Part shown: piece by piece, positions 1 through 8,031 of the stretch
How positions within the stretch are numbered: position 1 is the stretch's first letter
How the letters are laid out: every line of letters begins with the position of its first letter
DNA from: Ferdinandcohnia sp036962685
Lineage (GTDB): Bacteria; Bacillota; Bacilli; Bacillales; Bacillaceae_L
DNA: 64,000 nt
Direction: 5' to 3'
NCBI RefSeq assembly: GCF_036962685.1
Contig: NZ_JBALOP010000001.1
Span: 1 to 64,000 of the forward strand
Program-made: the position numbers and the translations under genes
The notes under the pieces: generated by a model
What the model was told of the DNA's origin: nothing
Databases searched by the model: none
The model's input: the letters and a program-made list of their open reading frames with translations, nothing else

Positions 1-104
1 GCTTTTTCCACTTTCATCCGTATGTCGTATCATATACTTGGTTTGTGTTATGGCTTTTTCCACTTATTTACAAGTCGCTTATCATATTTCGCTATTATAT
101 TATG
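1..104. repeat. Tandem array, 52-bp period (2 clear units, cut by window edge)
   Basis: The string GCTTTTTCCACTT begins at position 1 and recurs 52 bp later at 53; each unit also carries a GTCG(C)TTATCATAT-like segment. A third, badly decayed unit may start near 105. The array lies beyond the atpC terminator, so it is outside the atp operon. No convincing gene is seen in 1-189; a 62-codon open frame over it has no ribosome binding site and no recognisable product. Confidence 0.6.
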
Positions 105-183
105 ACTATTTTCATCTTTATCCAAATCCTATGTCAAAAATGGGATTGATGATATTGAAATTTCCGTTTTCATCATTTGAACA

Positions 184-217
184 CAAAAACCCCCAGAGCC
201 AAAAGGCTTCTGGGGGT
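184..217 (-). terminator. atp operon terminator
   Basis: On the minus strand a CCCCCAGA..TCTGGGGG stem (190-216) closes over GCC-TTTT-GGC and is followed by TTTTTGTGTT. It lies just past the atpC stop, as expected for the end of the ATP synthase operon. Confidence 0.85.
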
Positions 218-232
218 TCCCTATAGAACAAA

Positions 233-637
233 TTAGTATTTGTTTTGTGTTACATTTAATCGATTGATGGCACGTTTTAAAGCGAGCTCTGCTCGTTTAA
301 AATCGACATGATCTTGTTTCGCCTGCAAGCGTTGTTCAGCACGATGCTTCGCTTCTTCCGCACGGTGAACATCAATATGTTCAGGTGTTTCTGCAGCTTG
401 GGCAAGGATAGTTACTTGGTCAGGACGAACCTCGAGAAAGCCTCCACTTACAGCCACAAGATCAGTACCGCTGCCCCTCTTAAGTCTAACTGCCCCTACT
501 TGAAGAGGAGCAACCATAGGAATATGTCCTGGTAAAATACCAAGCTCACCGCTTTGAGCTTTTGCACTTACCATTTCCACATCAGCTTCATAAACTGGGC
601 CATCAGGAGTCACGACATTGACTTTTACTGTCTTCAT
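233..637 (-). CDS. atpC: ATP synthase F1 subunit epsilon
   Basis: 134 residues, the usual length for the Bacillus epsilon subunit. The N-terminal beta-sandwich begins MKTVKVNVVTPDG and includes the GELGILPGHIP motif (about residues 30-40); the C-terminal half is a charged two-helix hairpin (from about 88). Epsilon joins gamma to the c-ring in the central rotor stalk and its C-terminal helices can inhibit ATP hydrolysis. It is the last gene of the atp operon, 26 bp after atpD, and is followed by the operon terminator. The start has a good AGGAGGGTG ribosome binding site. Confidence 0.97.
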   Translation of the reverse strand: MKTVKVNVVTPDGPVYEADVEMVSAKAQSGELGILPGHIPMVAPLQVGAVRLKRGSGTDLVAVSGGFLEVRPDQVTILAQAAETPEHIDVHRAEEAKHRAEQRLQAKQDHVDFKRAELALKRAINRLNVTQNKY

Positions 638-663
638 TTTAACACCCTCCTAGGTCCCGTTAA

Positions 664-2085
664 TTACGCTTCAACACCCATGCGTTTTCCAGCTTCTACT
701 GCTTCTTCAATTCGACCAACTAGACGGAACGCATCTTCAGGAAGATAGTCGTATTTACCTTCTAGGATTTCCTTGAATCCACGAACAGTTTCTTTAACTG
801 GTACATAAGAACCTGGTTGACCAGTGAACTGTTCCGCAACGTGGAAGTTTTGAGATAAGAAGAATTGGACACGACGCGCACGGTGTACGACTAACTTATC
901 CTCATCACCTAACTCATCCATACCAAGGATTGCGATGATATCTTGTAGTTCACGGTAACGTTGTAATGTTTGTTGAACTTGACGTGCAACTTCGTAATGC
1001 TCATCTCCAACAATTTCAGGAGATAGTGCACGAGAAGTAGATGCCAATGGATCCACCGCTGGGTAAATACCCATCTCAGAAAGCTTACGCTCAAGGTTTG
1101 TTGTTGCGTCTAAGTGAGCAAACGTTGTTGCTGGAGCCGGGTCCGTATAGTCATCGGCAGGAACGTAAATCGCTTGGATTGACGTTACAGATCCAACGTT
1201 TGTAGATGTAATACGTTCTTGTAATTTACCCATCTCAGTTGCTAGAGTTGGTTGGTAACCAACCGCAGATGGCATACGTCCAAGTAGGGCTGATACTTCA
1301 GAACCTGCTTGTGTGAATCGGAAAATGTTATCGATGAAGAATAACACGTCTTGGCCTTGCTCATCACGGAAGTATTCCGCCATTGTAAGACCAGTTAGAG
1401 CTACACGCATACGAGCACCAGGTGGTTCGTTCATTTGTCCGAATACCATCGCTGTTTTTGAGATAACTCCAGAGTCTTTCATTTCATAGTATAAGTCGTT
1501 TCCTTCACGAGTACGCTCACCTACACCTGCGAATACGGAAATACCACCGTGTTCTTGGGCGATGTTGTTGATAAGCTCTTGGATAAGAACGGTTTTACCA
1601 ACTCCCGCACCACCGAATAGACCGATTTTTCCACCTTTAATATATGGAGCAAGAAGGTCTACAACCTTAATACCAGTTTCAAGAATTTCAACTTCTGTAG
1701 TGAGTTGTTCGAATGTTGGTGCCTCTCTGTGAATTGCATCACGACGTGCATCAGCAGCCACTGGTTCATCAAGGTCAATGTTTTCACCTAATACGTTAAA
1801 TACACGTCCAAGAGTTACATCTCCAACCGGTACAGAAATTGGCTTACCAGTGTCAGTAACCTCTAATCCACGAACTACACCGTCAGTAGATGACATCGCA
1901 ATTGTACGTACAGTGTCATCACCAAGGTGAAGCGCAACTTCTAATGTTAAGTTGATATCAACTTCATTTTCATTACGCGCACTATGTTTAATCGTAAGGG
2001 CGTTATAAATCTCAGGAAGATGGCCGCTGTCAAACTGTATGTCTACAACAGGACCCATAACTTGGGTAACGCGTCCTTTTGTCAT
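664..2085 (-). CDS. atpD: ATP synthase F1 subunit beta
   Basis: 473 residues from the chosen start. This is the catalytic subunit of F1: the P-loop GGAGVGKT is at about 158-165, and the GVGERTREG segment carrying the catalytic glutamate follows about 24 residues later. An upstream ATG at 2118 would add 11 residues, but the ATG at 2083-2085 is preceded by TTAGGAGGGAAAACG, a strong Shine-Dalgarno at correct spacing, and gives the family N-terminus MTKGRVTQV. Length and sequence are typical of Bacillus beta. It sits between atpG and atpC in the operon. Confidence 0.97.
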   Translation of the reverse strand: MTKGRVTQVMGPVVDIQFDSGHLPEIYNALTIKHSARNENEVDINLTLEVALHLGDDTVRTIAMSSTDGVVRGLEVTDTGKPISVPVGDVTLGRVFNVLGENIDLDEPVAADARRDAIHREAPTFEQLTTEVEILETGIKVVDLLAPYIKGGKIGLFGGAGVGKTVLIQELINNIAQEHGGISVFAGVGERTREGNDLYYEMKDSGVISKTAMVFGQMNEPPGARMRVALTGLTMAEYFRDEQGQDVLFFIDNIFRFTQAGSEVSALLGRMPSAVGYQPTLATEMGKLQERITSTNVGSVTSIQAIYVPADDYTDPAPATTFAHLDATTNLERKLSEMGIYPAVDPLASTSRALSPEIVGDEHYEVARQVQQTLQRYRELQDIIAILGMDELGDEDKLVVHRARRVQFFLSQNFHVAEQFTGQPGSYVPVKETVRGFKEILEGKYDYLPEDAFRLVGRIEEAVEAGKRMGVEA

Positions 2086-2175
2086 CGTTTTCCCTCCTAA
2101 CTTACTTTTCGCGGTCACTCAAAATCTTTCGTACACTTTGAATGCCTCATTTATAGAATCAATGTTATATAATGT

Positions 2176-3033
2176 CTACTCTAATGCTGCTGCTCCACCG
2201 ACAATTTCCGTAATTTCTTGCGTAATTGCCGCCTGACGTGCACGGTTGTATGAAAGAGTAAGTGAATCAATAAGCTCTTTCGCATTGTCTGTCGCATTTT
2301 TCATCGCAGTCATACGTGCAGAGTGTTCACTTGCCTTTCCGTCTAAAAGTGCTCCGTAGATGAGACTTTCAGCATACTGAGGTAGCAATACCTCTAAGAT
2401 ATCTTCTTGTGAAGGTTCGAATTCATAAGAAGTTTGTTTTTTGTTAGCAGCTAAATCCGATAACGGTAATAGCTTTTTCTCTGTTACATCGTGTTGAATC
2501 GCACTTACGAAGTGGTTATACCACATGTAAAGCTCATCATACGTACCATCCGTAAACATATTTACAGTTGCATTTGCAATATCCTTTATCTCTGCGAAAG
2601 AAGGCTGATCAGATAAACCAGCGATTTCCAAGCTAACGGAAATACCTCTTTTTACAAAGAAGTCACGGCCTACACGACCGATTGCAATGACTGTGAATTC
2701 GTCCGTACTTTTATGACGTTTTTGCATGGCTTGGTACGCACCACGAATGACGTTACTGTTATATGCACCAGCTAATCCACGGTCAGATGTGATGACAATA
2801 TAAGCAGTCTTTTTTACAGGTCTGTGAAGTAGCATTGGATGACTTGCTTCCGAGCTGCCTACTGCGATATTCGCAACGACCTCTTGAATTTTTTCCATAT
2901 ATGGAACAAACGATTTTGCATTTGCTTCAGCACGGCTAAATTTAGATGCCGAAACCATCTGCATCGCTTTTGTAATTTGACTTGTTTTCTTTGTTGATGT
3001 GATTCTCGTTTTTATATCACGTAAGGATGCCAA
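2176..3033 (-). CDS. atpG: ATP synthase F1 subunit gamma
   Basis: 285 residues, the normal length. Long N-terminal (MASLRDIKTRI..TKAMQMVSASK) and C-terminal (ARQAAITQEITEIVGGA) helices form the antiparallel coiled coil of the rotor shaft, with the Rossmann-like middle (YIVITSDRGLAGAYN) between them. Gamma rotates inside the alpha3beta3 ring and links catalysis to the Fo c-ring. The gene lies 108 bp after atpA and 90 bp before atpD, in conserved order. Nothing unusual is seen. Confidence 0.97.
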   Translation of the reverse strand: MASLRDIKTRITSTKKTSQITKAMQMVSASKFSRAEANAKSFVPYMEKIQEVVANIAVGSSEASHPMLLHRPVKKTAYIVITSDRGLAGAYNSNVIRGAYQAMQKRHKSTDEFTVIAIGRVGRDFFVKRGISVSLEIAGLSDQPSFAEIKDIANATVNMFTDGTYDELYMWYNHFVSAIQHDVTEKKLLPLSDLAANKKQTSYEFEPSQEDILEVLLPQYAESLIYGALLDGKASEHSARMTAMKNATDNAKELIDSLTLSYNRARQAAITQEITEIVGGAAALE

Positions 3034-3141
3034 AGGTTCTCACCACCTTTTCCTCGATTTATCGTAAAACGCTTTGGAACCGAGTCTTCCTAGCTTTTAT
3101 TCAGATAAGCGACGAGCTACAAAAAGCACGCCGCTTCTTAT

Positions 3142-4653
3142 TTATTCAGAAACTGCAAAAGTCTTTTTGAAGTCGTTGATCGCAGAAGCAAATACTTCGT
3201 CTTCTGGAAGCTTACCAGTTGACTTGATGTGATCAAAGATTTCAGCTTTACGGTTATGCTCTAACCATACGTAGTATTCTTCCTCGAAACGAGAAATGTC
3301 TTCTACAGGAATATCATCAATGAATCCACGAGTTAATGCATATAGAATCGCAACTTGCTTTTCTACAGCTAGTGGCTTGTTTAGACCTTGTTTTAGTACT
3401 TCTACTGTACGTGCACCACGGTTAAGTTTTGCTTGAGTTGCTTTATCAAGGTCTGAACCGAACTGAGCGAATGCTTCTAGTTCACGGTATGAAGCAAGGT
3501 CAAGACGTAATGTACCTGATACCTTCTTCATCGCACTGATTTGCGCAGATCCCCCAACACGTGATACGGATAAACCTGCGTTAACGGCAGGACGTACACC
3601 TGAGAAGAAAAGGTCCGATTGTAAGAAAATTTGTCCGTCAGTGATCGAAATAACGTTTGTTGGAATGTATGCAGATACGTCACCAGCTTGTGTTTCAATG
3701 AATGGTAAAGCTGTGATAGATCCGCCACCTTTTGCGTCAGAAAGCTTCGCAGCACGCTCAAGTAAACGAGAGTGTAGGTAGAATACATCCCCTGGATATG
3801 CTTCACGACCTGGAGGACGACGTAGTAATAATGAAAGTTCACGGTAAGCAGAAGCTTGTTTAGTTAAGTCATCATAAATAACTAAAACGTGCTTTCCATT
3901 GTACATGAACTCTTCACCCATCGTTACACCTGCATATGGAGCTAGGAATAACAATGGAGCTGGTTGAGATGCAGAAGCAGTTACAACGATTGTGTAATCT
4001 AATGCACCGTTTTTACGTAATGTTTCAACAACACCACGAACTGTTGATTCCTTTTGACCAATCGCTACGTAAATACAAATCATATTTTCGTTCTTTTGGT
4101 TAAGGATTGTGTCGATTGCAACAGCTGTTTTACCTGTTTGACGGTCACCAATGATCAACTCACGCTGACCACGACCGATTGGAATTAATGCGTCAATCGC
4201 TTTGATACCAGTTTGTAGTGGCTCATGAACAGATTTACGGTCCATGATACCAGGAGCTGGACTTTCGATTGGACGAGTTTTTGTAGTTTCGATTGGACCA
4301 AGACCATCAACTGGTTGTCCTAGAGAGTTAACAACACGGCCGATCAATGCTTCACCAACTGGAACCTCCATGATACGTCCTGTACGACGTACTTCGTCAC
4401 CTTCACGAATATCAGTGAAAGGACCAAGGATAATGATACCAACGTTGTTTTCTTCAAGGTTTTGTGCCATACCCATGACACCGTTTGAAAATTCAACGAG
4501 TTCTCCAGCCATGACATTGTCGAGGCCATGAGCACGTGCGATACCGTCACCGACACTGATAACTGTACCAACTTCGCTCACTTGTATTTCAGACTGATAG
4601 TTTTCAATTTGCTTTTTTATCAGCGCACTAATTTCTTCAGCTTTGATGCTCAT
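3142..4653 (-). CDS. atpA: ATP synthase F1 subunit alpha
   Basis: 503 residues starting MSIKAEEIS, as in other Bacillus. The non-catalytic nucleotide-binding subunit of F1, with P-loop GDRQTGKT at about 169-176 and the VSRVGGSAQ signature region near residue 370. The ATG at 4651-4653 is preceded by AGGGGTG at good spacing; a frame-extending ATG three codons upstream overlaps that site and is unlikely. The start lies 11 bp past the atpH stop, which points to tight co-translation. Confidence 0.97.
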   Translation of the reverse strand: MSIKAEEISALIKKQIENYQSEIQVSEVGTVISVGDGIARAHGLDNVMAGELVEFSNGVMGMAQNLEENNVGIIILGPFTDIREGDEVRRTGRIMEVPVGEALIGRVVNSLGQPVDGLGPIETTKTRPIESPAPGIMDRKSVHEPLQTGIKAIDALIPIGRGQRELIIGDRQTGKTAVAIDTILNQKNENMICIYVAIGQKESTVRGVVETLRKNGALDYTIVVTASASQPAPLLFLAPYAGVTMGEEFMYNGKHVLVIYDDLTKQASAYRELSLLLRRPPGREAYPGDVFYLHSRLLERAAKLSDAKGGGSITALPFIETQAGDVSAYIPTNVISITDGQIFLQSDLFFSGVRPAVNAGLSVSRVGGSAQISAMKKVSGTLRLDLASYRELEAFAQFGSDLDKATQAKLNRGARTVEVLKQGLNKPLAVEKQVAILYALTRGFIDDIPVEDISRFEEEYYVWLEHNRKAEIFDHIKSTGKLPEDEVFASAINDFKKTFAVSE

Positions 4654-4664
4654 GAATTTCACCC

Positions 4665-5207
4665 CTATCTATTCGCGATAAGTTGACGCTCTAAGCGCTC
4701 CAACTTACCTTTTACACTTCCATCATATATACGATTTCCAATTCGAAGCTTAACGCCACCAATCAGACTTGGATCTACAATGTTTTGAATACGTAATGAA
4801 GATTTTCCAACCTTGACTGCAAATACGCTTGAAATACCAGCTTCCTCTGAGTCTGTTAAAGGACGTACAGAGTACACAGTTGCATCGGCAATCCCGCGCT
4901 TTTCATTTGCGAGTACTATAAATTCATCCGCTACATCAGCGATAATATCTTCACGATGACGGTCAATAAGTAAATGTAACGTATTTAATGTCATCTGTGA
5001 AAAGCCTTGGAAGCTTTGCGTAACAATCGCTTTTTTATTATCGATTGATAGCTTTGGATTTCTTAAAACAGATTGAAAATCATCGCTATTTGAAAACACT
5101 TGTTTCACTGTACAAATTTCTTCTTCGTACTGATCAAGTGCATTTTGTTCACTTGCTAATTGAAAAAGAGCTACTGCATATCGCTTTGCTACGATTCCTT
5201 TGCTCAT
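4665..5207 (-). CDS. atpH: ATP synthase F1 subunit delta
   Basis: 180 residues. The helical N-terminal domain (YAVALFQLA) and the conserved C-terminal segment (DPSLIGGVKLRIGNRIYDGSVKGKLERL) are typical of bacterial delta/OSCP, which joins the peripheral b-stalk to the top of F1. Its start overlaps the atpF stop by 4 bp, indicating translational coupling. Confidence 0.96.
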   Translation of the reverse strand: MSKGIVAKRYAVALFQLASEQNALDQYEEEICTVKQVFSNSDDFQSVLRNPKLSIDNKKAIVTQSFQGFSQMTLNTLHLLIDRHREDIIADVADEFIVLANEKRGIADATVYSVRPLTDSEEAGISSVFAVKVGKSSLRIQNIVDPSLIGGVKLRIGNRIYDGSVKGKLERLERQLIANR

Positions 5208-5728
5208 CGCCCTTCTCCTACCTCTTGAATATATTCGTTAATTAACTTCTCTTGATCTGCAAGGCTAAGTTCCTTTTCGATAACCTTAGAAGCAACTAAC
5301 ACAGAAAGTGATGCAACCTGTTCACGTAAAGCTGTAACAGCTTGTTCTTTTTCTTGAATAATTTCTTGCTTTGCAGCTTCCTTTAAACGGTTAGCTTCTT
5401 CGCGAGCAGCTTGGATAATTCCTTCCTTCTGCTCGTCACCTAATTTACGTGCATTTTCGATTAATTCGGCAGCTTCTGAACGTGATTTTTTGAGCAATTC
5501 ACGTTGTTCTTCTGCTAATTTTTTCGCTTCTTGGTGGTTTTGCTCTGCAGAATCAATTTCATTTGCGATATGCTGTTCACGTTGTTTCATGATATTCATG
5601 AGTGGACCGCCTGCAAATTTCTTTAGCAACGCTAGTAAAATGATGAATACAACCAATTGGAAAATAATATCCCCAAGGTTAACAGGCAATTTACCAGCGG
5701 CTGCGCCTAAGACAAAAAGATCTAACAC
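5204..5728 (-). CDS. atpF: ATP synthase Fo subunit b
   Basis: 174 residues. One membrane helix near residues 18-37 (DIIFQLVVFIILLALL) is followed by a long, highly charged helix rich in E, K, A and Q that forms the dimeric peripheral stalk. The ribosome binding site (AAGGAGGG) is strong. It overlaps atpH by 4 bp, and a 230-bp gap with an inverted repeat separates it from atpE. Confidence 0.96.
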   Translation of the reverse strand: MLDLFVLGAAAGKLPVNLGDIIFQLVVFIILLALLKKFAGGPLMNIMKQREQHIANEIDSAEQNHQEAKKLAEEQRELLKKSRSEAAELIENARKLGDEQKEGIIQAAREEANRLKEAAKQEIIQEKEQAVTALREQVASLSVLVASKVIEKELSLADQEKLINEYIQEVGEGR

Positions 5729-5838
5729 CTATATTCCCTCCTTTTTCGCGAGTTCCAGGTCGAATGGAAGTCCTTAATTTCATCATTAAGTGCGAAAAAC
5801 GCACAATTCATTTAAAAATTTTTAGGGTAATACAAAGG

Positions 5839-5874
5839 AATGGCGAAGGTTCTCTTGGAATGATCTTCGCCATT
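5839..5874 (-). promoter_or_regulatory. atpE-atpF intercistronic stem-loop
   Basis: The 10-bp arms AATGGCGAAG (5839-5848) and CTTCGCCATT (5865-5874) form a perfect stem with a 16-nt loop, inside a 230-bp gap between atpE and atpF. All other intercistronic gaps in this operon are 108 bp or less. No U-tract follows on the minus strand, so it looks like an mRNA processing or stability element, or a leaky attenuator, rather than a terminator. Inference: it could raise atpE expression relative to downstream genes, since the c subunit is needed in excess. Confidence 0.55.
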
Positions 5875-5958
5875 TTGTTAATGTTGCTTTCACTTTTTAG
5901 GTTACGAAATAAGGAAATCCCTTAGATGCAACTTCAAGGAAAGCTTCGAGAAATCATC

Positions 5959-6177
5959 TTAAGCGTTAGCGCCGAATACCATGAACGCGATAACTACTGC
6001 GATGATAGGAATCGCCTCAACTAACGCAACCCCGATGAACATAGTAGTTTGAAGTTTACCTTGTGCTTCCGGTTGACGAGCAATCCCCTCAACTGTACGA
6101 GATACGATAAGACCGTTACCGATACCAGCACCTAGTGCCGCTAAACCAATTGCAATTGCTGCTGCTAATAAACCCAT
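5959..6177 (-). CDS. atpE: ATP synthase Fo subunit c
   Basis: 72 residues forming two membrane helices. The ion-binding carboxylate is Glu54 (ALVEAIP) and the polar loop contacting gamma/epsilon is ARQPE (33-37). The first helix has the glycine series G16-A-G-I-G-N-G22. At the positions that differ in alkaliphile c subunits it has the ordinary form: glycines rather than an AxAxAxA motif, and Ala51 rather than Pro51. This suggests an enzyme of a neutral-pH organism, probably proton-coupled. Confidence 0.97.
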   Translation of the reverse strand: MGLLAAAIAIGLAALGAGIGNGLIVSRTVEGIARQPEAQGKLQTTMFIGVALVEAIPIIAVVIAFMVFGANA

Positions 6178-6266
6178 TGAAATAGTCCTCCTTTAATTGT
6201 ATAAAAAAATTTTATAATAATTAATTTTGTTTGCCCAAAAAGTCTCATTTTGGACAAGGTTTATTT

Positions 6267-7001
6267 TTAATGGTCTGTACTCACTTTGTGAGAAATATAA
6301 ACCATTGTTAACATTGTAAAGATGTAAGCCTGGATAGCACCAACAAAGATACTAAATCCTTGCCATGCAATCATCGGAATAAAGGCTCCGATTGTACCTA
6401 GAATTCCTCCAAGAATGCCACCTTCAAAACTACTCACTGCCATACCAGCAATTAATCCAAGTAGGATTTCACCCGCGTAGATGTTACCGAATAGACGCAG
6501 TCCGAGAGTTAATGTGTTTGCAAATTCTTCGATAATTTTTAATGGGAACATAAATGACATAGGTTTAAAGAAATCTTTACCGTATTCTCTAGCACCCTTC
6601 ATCTTTATTCCATAGTAGTGCGATAAACCAACAACCATAACTGCTAGTGTTAACGTAATCGTTGGATCAGCAGTTGGTGACTTCCACCATAATTCATGTC
6701 CAAAAATGATCGCAAACGGCAACCCTAGAAAGTTTGATACAAGGATATACATTAGTAACGTAATCCCTAGCATTTGGAAGCGTCCGCCTGTTTGCCAGTC
6801 CATTGAACTTTTAATAATTCCTCGAACAAAGTCCATGACCCATTCCATAAAGTTTTGAGCACCGGTTGGCTTCATTGCAAGGGTACGTGTTCCAAGAACT
6901 GCAATAATGAATACAATCACACTTGCGATTGTGATCATTAGCATATTAGATCCATTAAACCAAAGTCCAAACAGTTTAAACGTAGGAGCTTCGTGACCCA
7001 A
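6267..7001 (-). CDS. atpB: ATP synthase Fo subunit a
   Basis: 244 residues with about five or six membrane helices. The essential arginine is Arg169 in LGLRLFGNIYAGE, facing Glu54 of subunit c. Subunit a forms the proton half-channels of Fo. It lies 58 bp after atpI and 90 bp before atpE, with an AGAGGTGA ribosome binding site. Length and topology are normal. Confidence 0.96.
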   Translation of the reverse strand: MGHEAPTFKLFGLWFNGSNMLMITIASVIVFIIAVLGTRTLAMKPTGAQNFMEWVMDFVRGIIKSSMDWQTGGRFQMLGITLLMYILVSNFLGLPFAIIFGHELWWKSPTADPTITLTLAVMVVGLSHYYGIKMKGAREYGKDFFKPMSFMFPLKIIEEFANTLTLGLRLFGNIYAGEILLGLIAGMAVSSFEGGILGGILGTIGAFIPMIAWQGFSIFVGAIQAYIFTMLTMVYISHKVSTDH

Positions 7002-7058
7002 CAGTATTCACCTCTCTTCCCATATTGTCTAGCACAAGCCTAAGCCACGTGCTTTAGT

Positions 7059-7427
7059 CTATTTTTGAAGTTTTTGAAAAAAGAAATCTATCATAATGAC
7101 AAAGTAAGCTGTCATTAATCCAATAATCATACTGCCTAAGTGAAACTTTTCTGGATATTCCATCACGACCAATACAGCTAAACCAGCAACTGCCATTCTG
7201 GACATTGTTCCAAGTGAGCGGACGGTTCGTCCCTCTTCATAAGCTTTTGTAAATTGCTTGTTTTTTCGAGCCAATGTAAATAGAATCCACAAACTTCCTA
7301 GTGTACCTAGTATTAATCCTAGGAAGACCGATTTATATGCAGTGAATCCCCAGCCAAGTACATAGATTGCCAGTAAGTAGAATATGTATTTACGATATCT
7401 CGTAAACGCTATGGATAGATCCTGCAT
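7059..7427 (-). CDS. atpI: ATP synthase assembly protein I
   Basis: 122 residues with four predicted membrane helices (about 14-33, 34-52, 73-91 and 97-116). AtpI is a small, poorly conserved membrane protein at the head of many atp operons, thought to help c-ring assembly or Mg2+ supply. It lies 7 bp after the atpZ-like gene and 58 bp before atpB. The assignment rests on position, size and topology, since the family has few invariant motifs. Confidence 0.85.
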   Translation of the reverse strand: MQDLSIAFTRYRKYIFYLLAIYVLGWGFTAYKSVFLGLILGTLGSLWILFTLARKNKQFTKAYEEGRTVRSLGTMSRMAVAGLAVLVVMEYPEKFHLGSMIIGLMTAYFVIMIDFFFQKLQK

Positions 7428-7433
7428 ATCAAG

Positions 7434-7655
7434 TTAATCTCCTGAGAAAAAATGATTGACTAGCCGAAGTGTTGCATAGACTCCTGCTGCTAGTCCTAGT
7501 AGAAGGCCAAGAATTAAAAAAAGTGGTTCAGTATTTAGCATTTGATCAATCCATCTACCGAGGAAAATGCCTGCTAGAATTGATCCTACTAACTGAGATA
7601 GAATGCCAGACATAAGCGCATAGGCTCGTAACGGATGCTTGTCATTTTTAGGCAT
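7434..7655 (-). CDS. atpZ: AtpZ/AtpI-family small membrane protein
   Basis: 73 residues (75 from an alternative ATG at 7661). Two membrane helices contain the family-type segments LVGSILAGIFLGRWID and ILGLLLGLAAGVYATLR. In firmicutes AtpZ is encoded just ahead of atpI and has been linked to Mg2+/Ca2+ handling or ATP synthase assembly. The start at 7655 is preferred because GTGAGG lies 7-8 nt ahead of it and too close to the first ATG. It is the first gene after the atp promoter. Confidence 0.75.
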   Translation of the reverse strand: MPKNDKHPLRAYALMSGILSQLVGSILAGIFLGRWIDQMLNTEPLFLILGLLLGLAAGVYATLRLVNHFFSGD

Positions 7656-7756
7656 CAGCATACCTCACTTTAATGTGTCAAAAGTAGGTTTGTGACATGT
7701 CAGAAAATACTTAATTTTTCAAGTAATTCCTATATGAAAACCTTCTCATCCATACC

Positions 7757-7792
7757 CTTTGTAAGCATACAATAGGCACTTATCAATGTCAA
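7757..7792 (-). promoter_or_regulatory. Sigma-A promoter of the atp operon
   Basis: On the minus strand, TTGACA (7787-7792), a 17-bp spacer and TATGCT (7764-7769) make a near-consensus sigma-A promoter. The predicted start near 7757 leaves a leader of about 100 nt before atpZ. Confidence 0.85.
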
Positions 7793-7964
7793 TTGTTTGT
7801 CGGGAAAAAGTTCACCTTCTCACAAGCGATTTCTACGGGTTCCACATCCGCTTACAAAACGCGTTTTAATCGTGATTTTCATTAGTCCTATTTAGGTAGT
7901 ACTAATTTAAAAGTTCAATTTTTGTTCACAAAAAAGTCATAATTAGATTTAGGCAGCTTGCACC

Positions 7965-8031
7965 GCTGACATCACATTCACCACAGGATGTGGCGGTAAT
8001 TAGTCGATGTTCCGCCATTCTCAGTGGCCGC
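7965..8031 (+). repeat. Foldback repeat family I, partial copy A
   Basis: Contains the core GCTGACATC..ACCACAGGATGTGGCGG..TTAGTCGATG shared with the copies near 41253 and 45917. Only the right half is present. It overlaps the last codons and stop of the subtilase gene. The rest of the 7662-8020 gap holds the atp promoter and no gene. Confidence 0.6.

Noticed and set aside
38..226. 62-codon frame at the left edge
   Set aside because: No ribosome binding site, runs through the tandem array and the atp terminator, composition unlike a protein.
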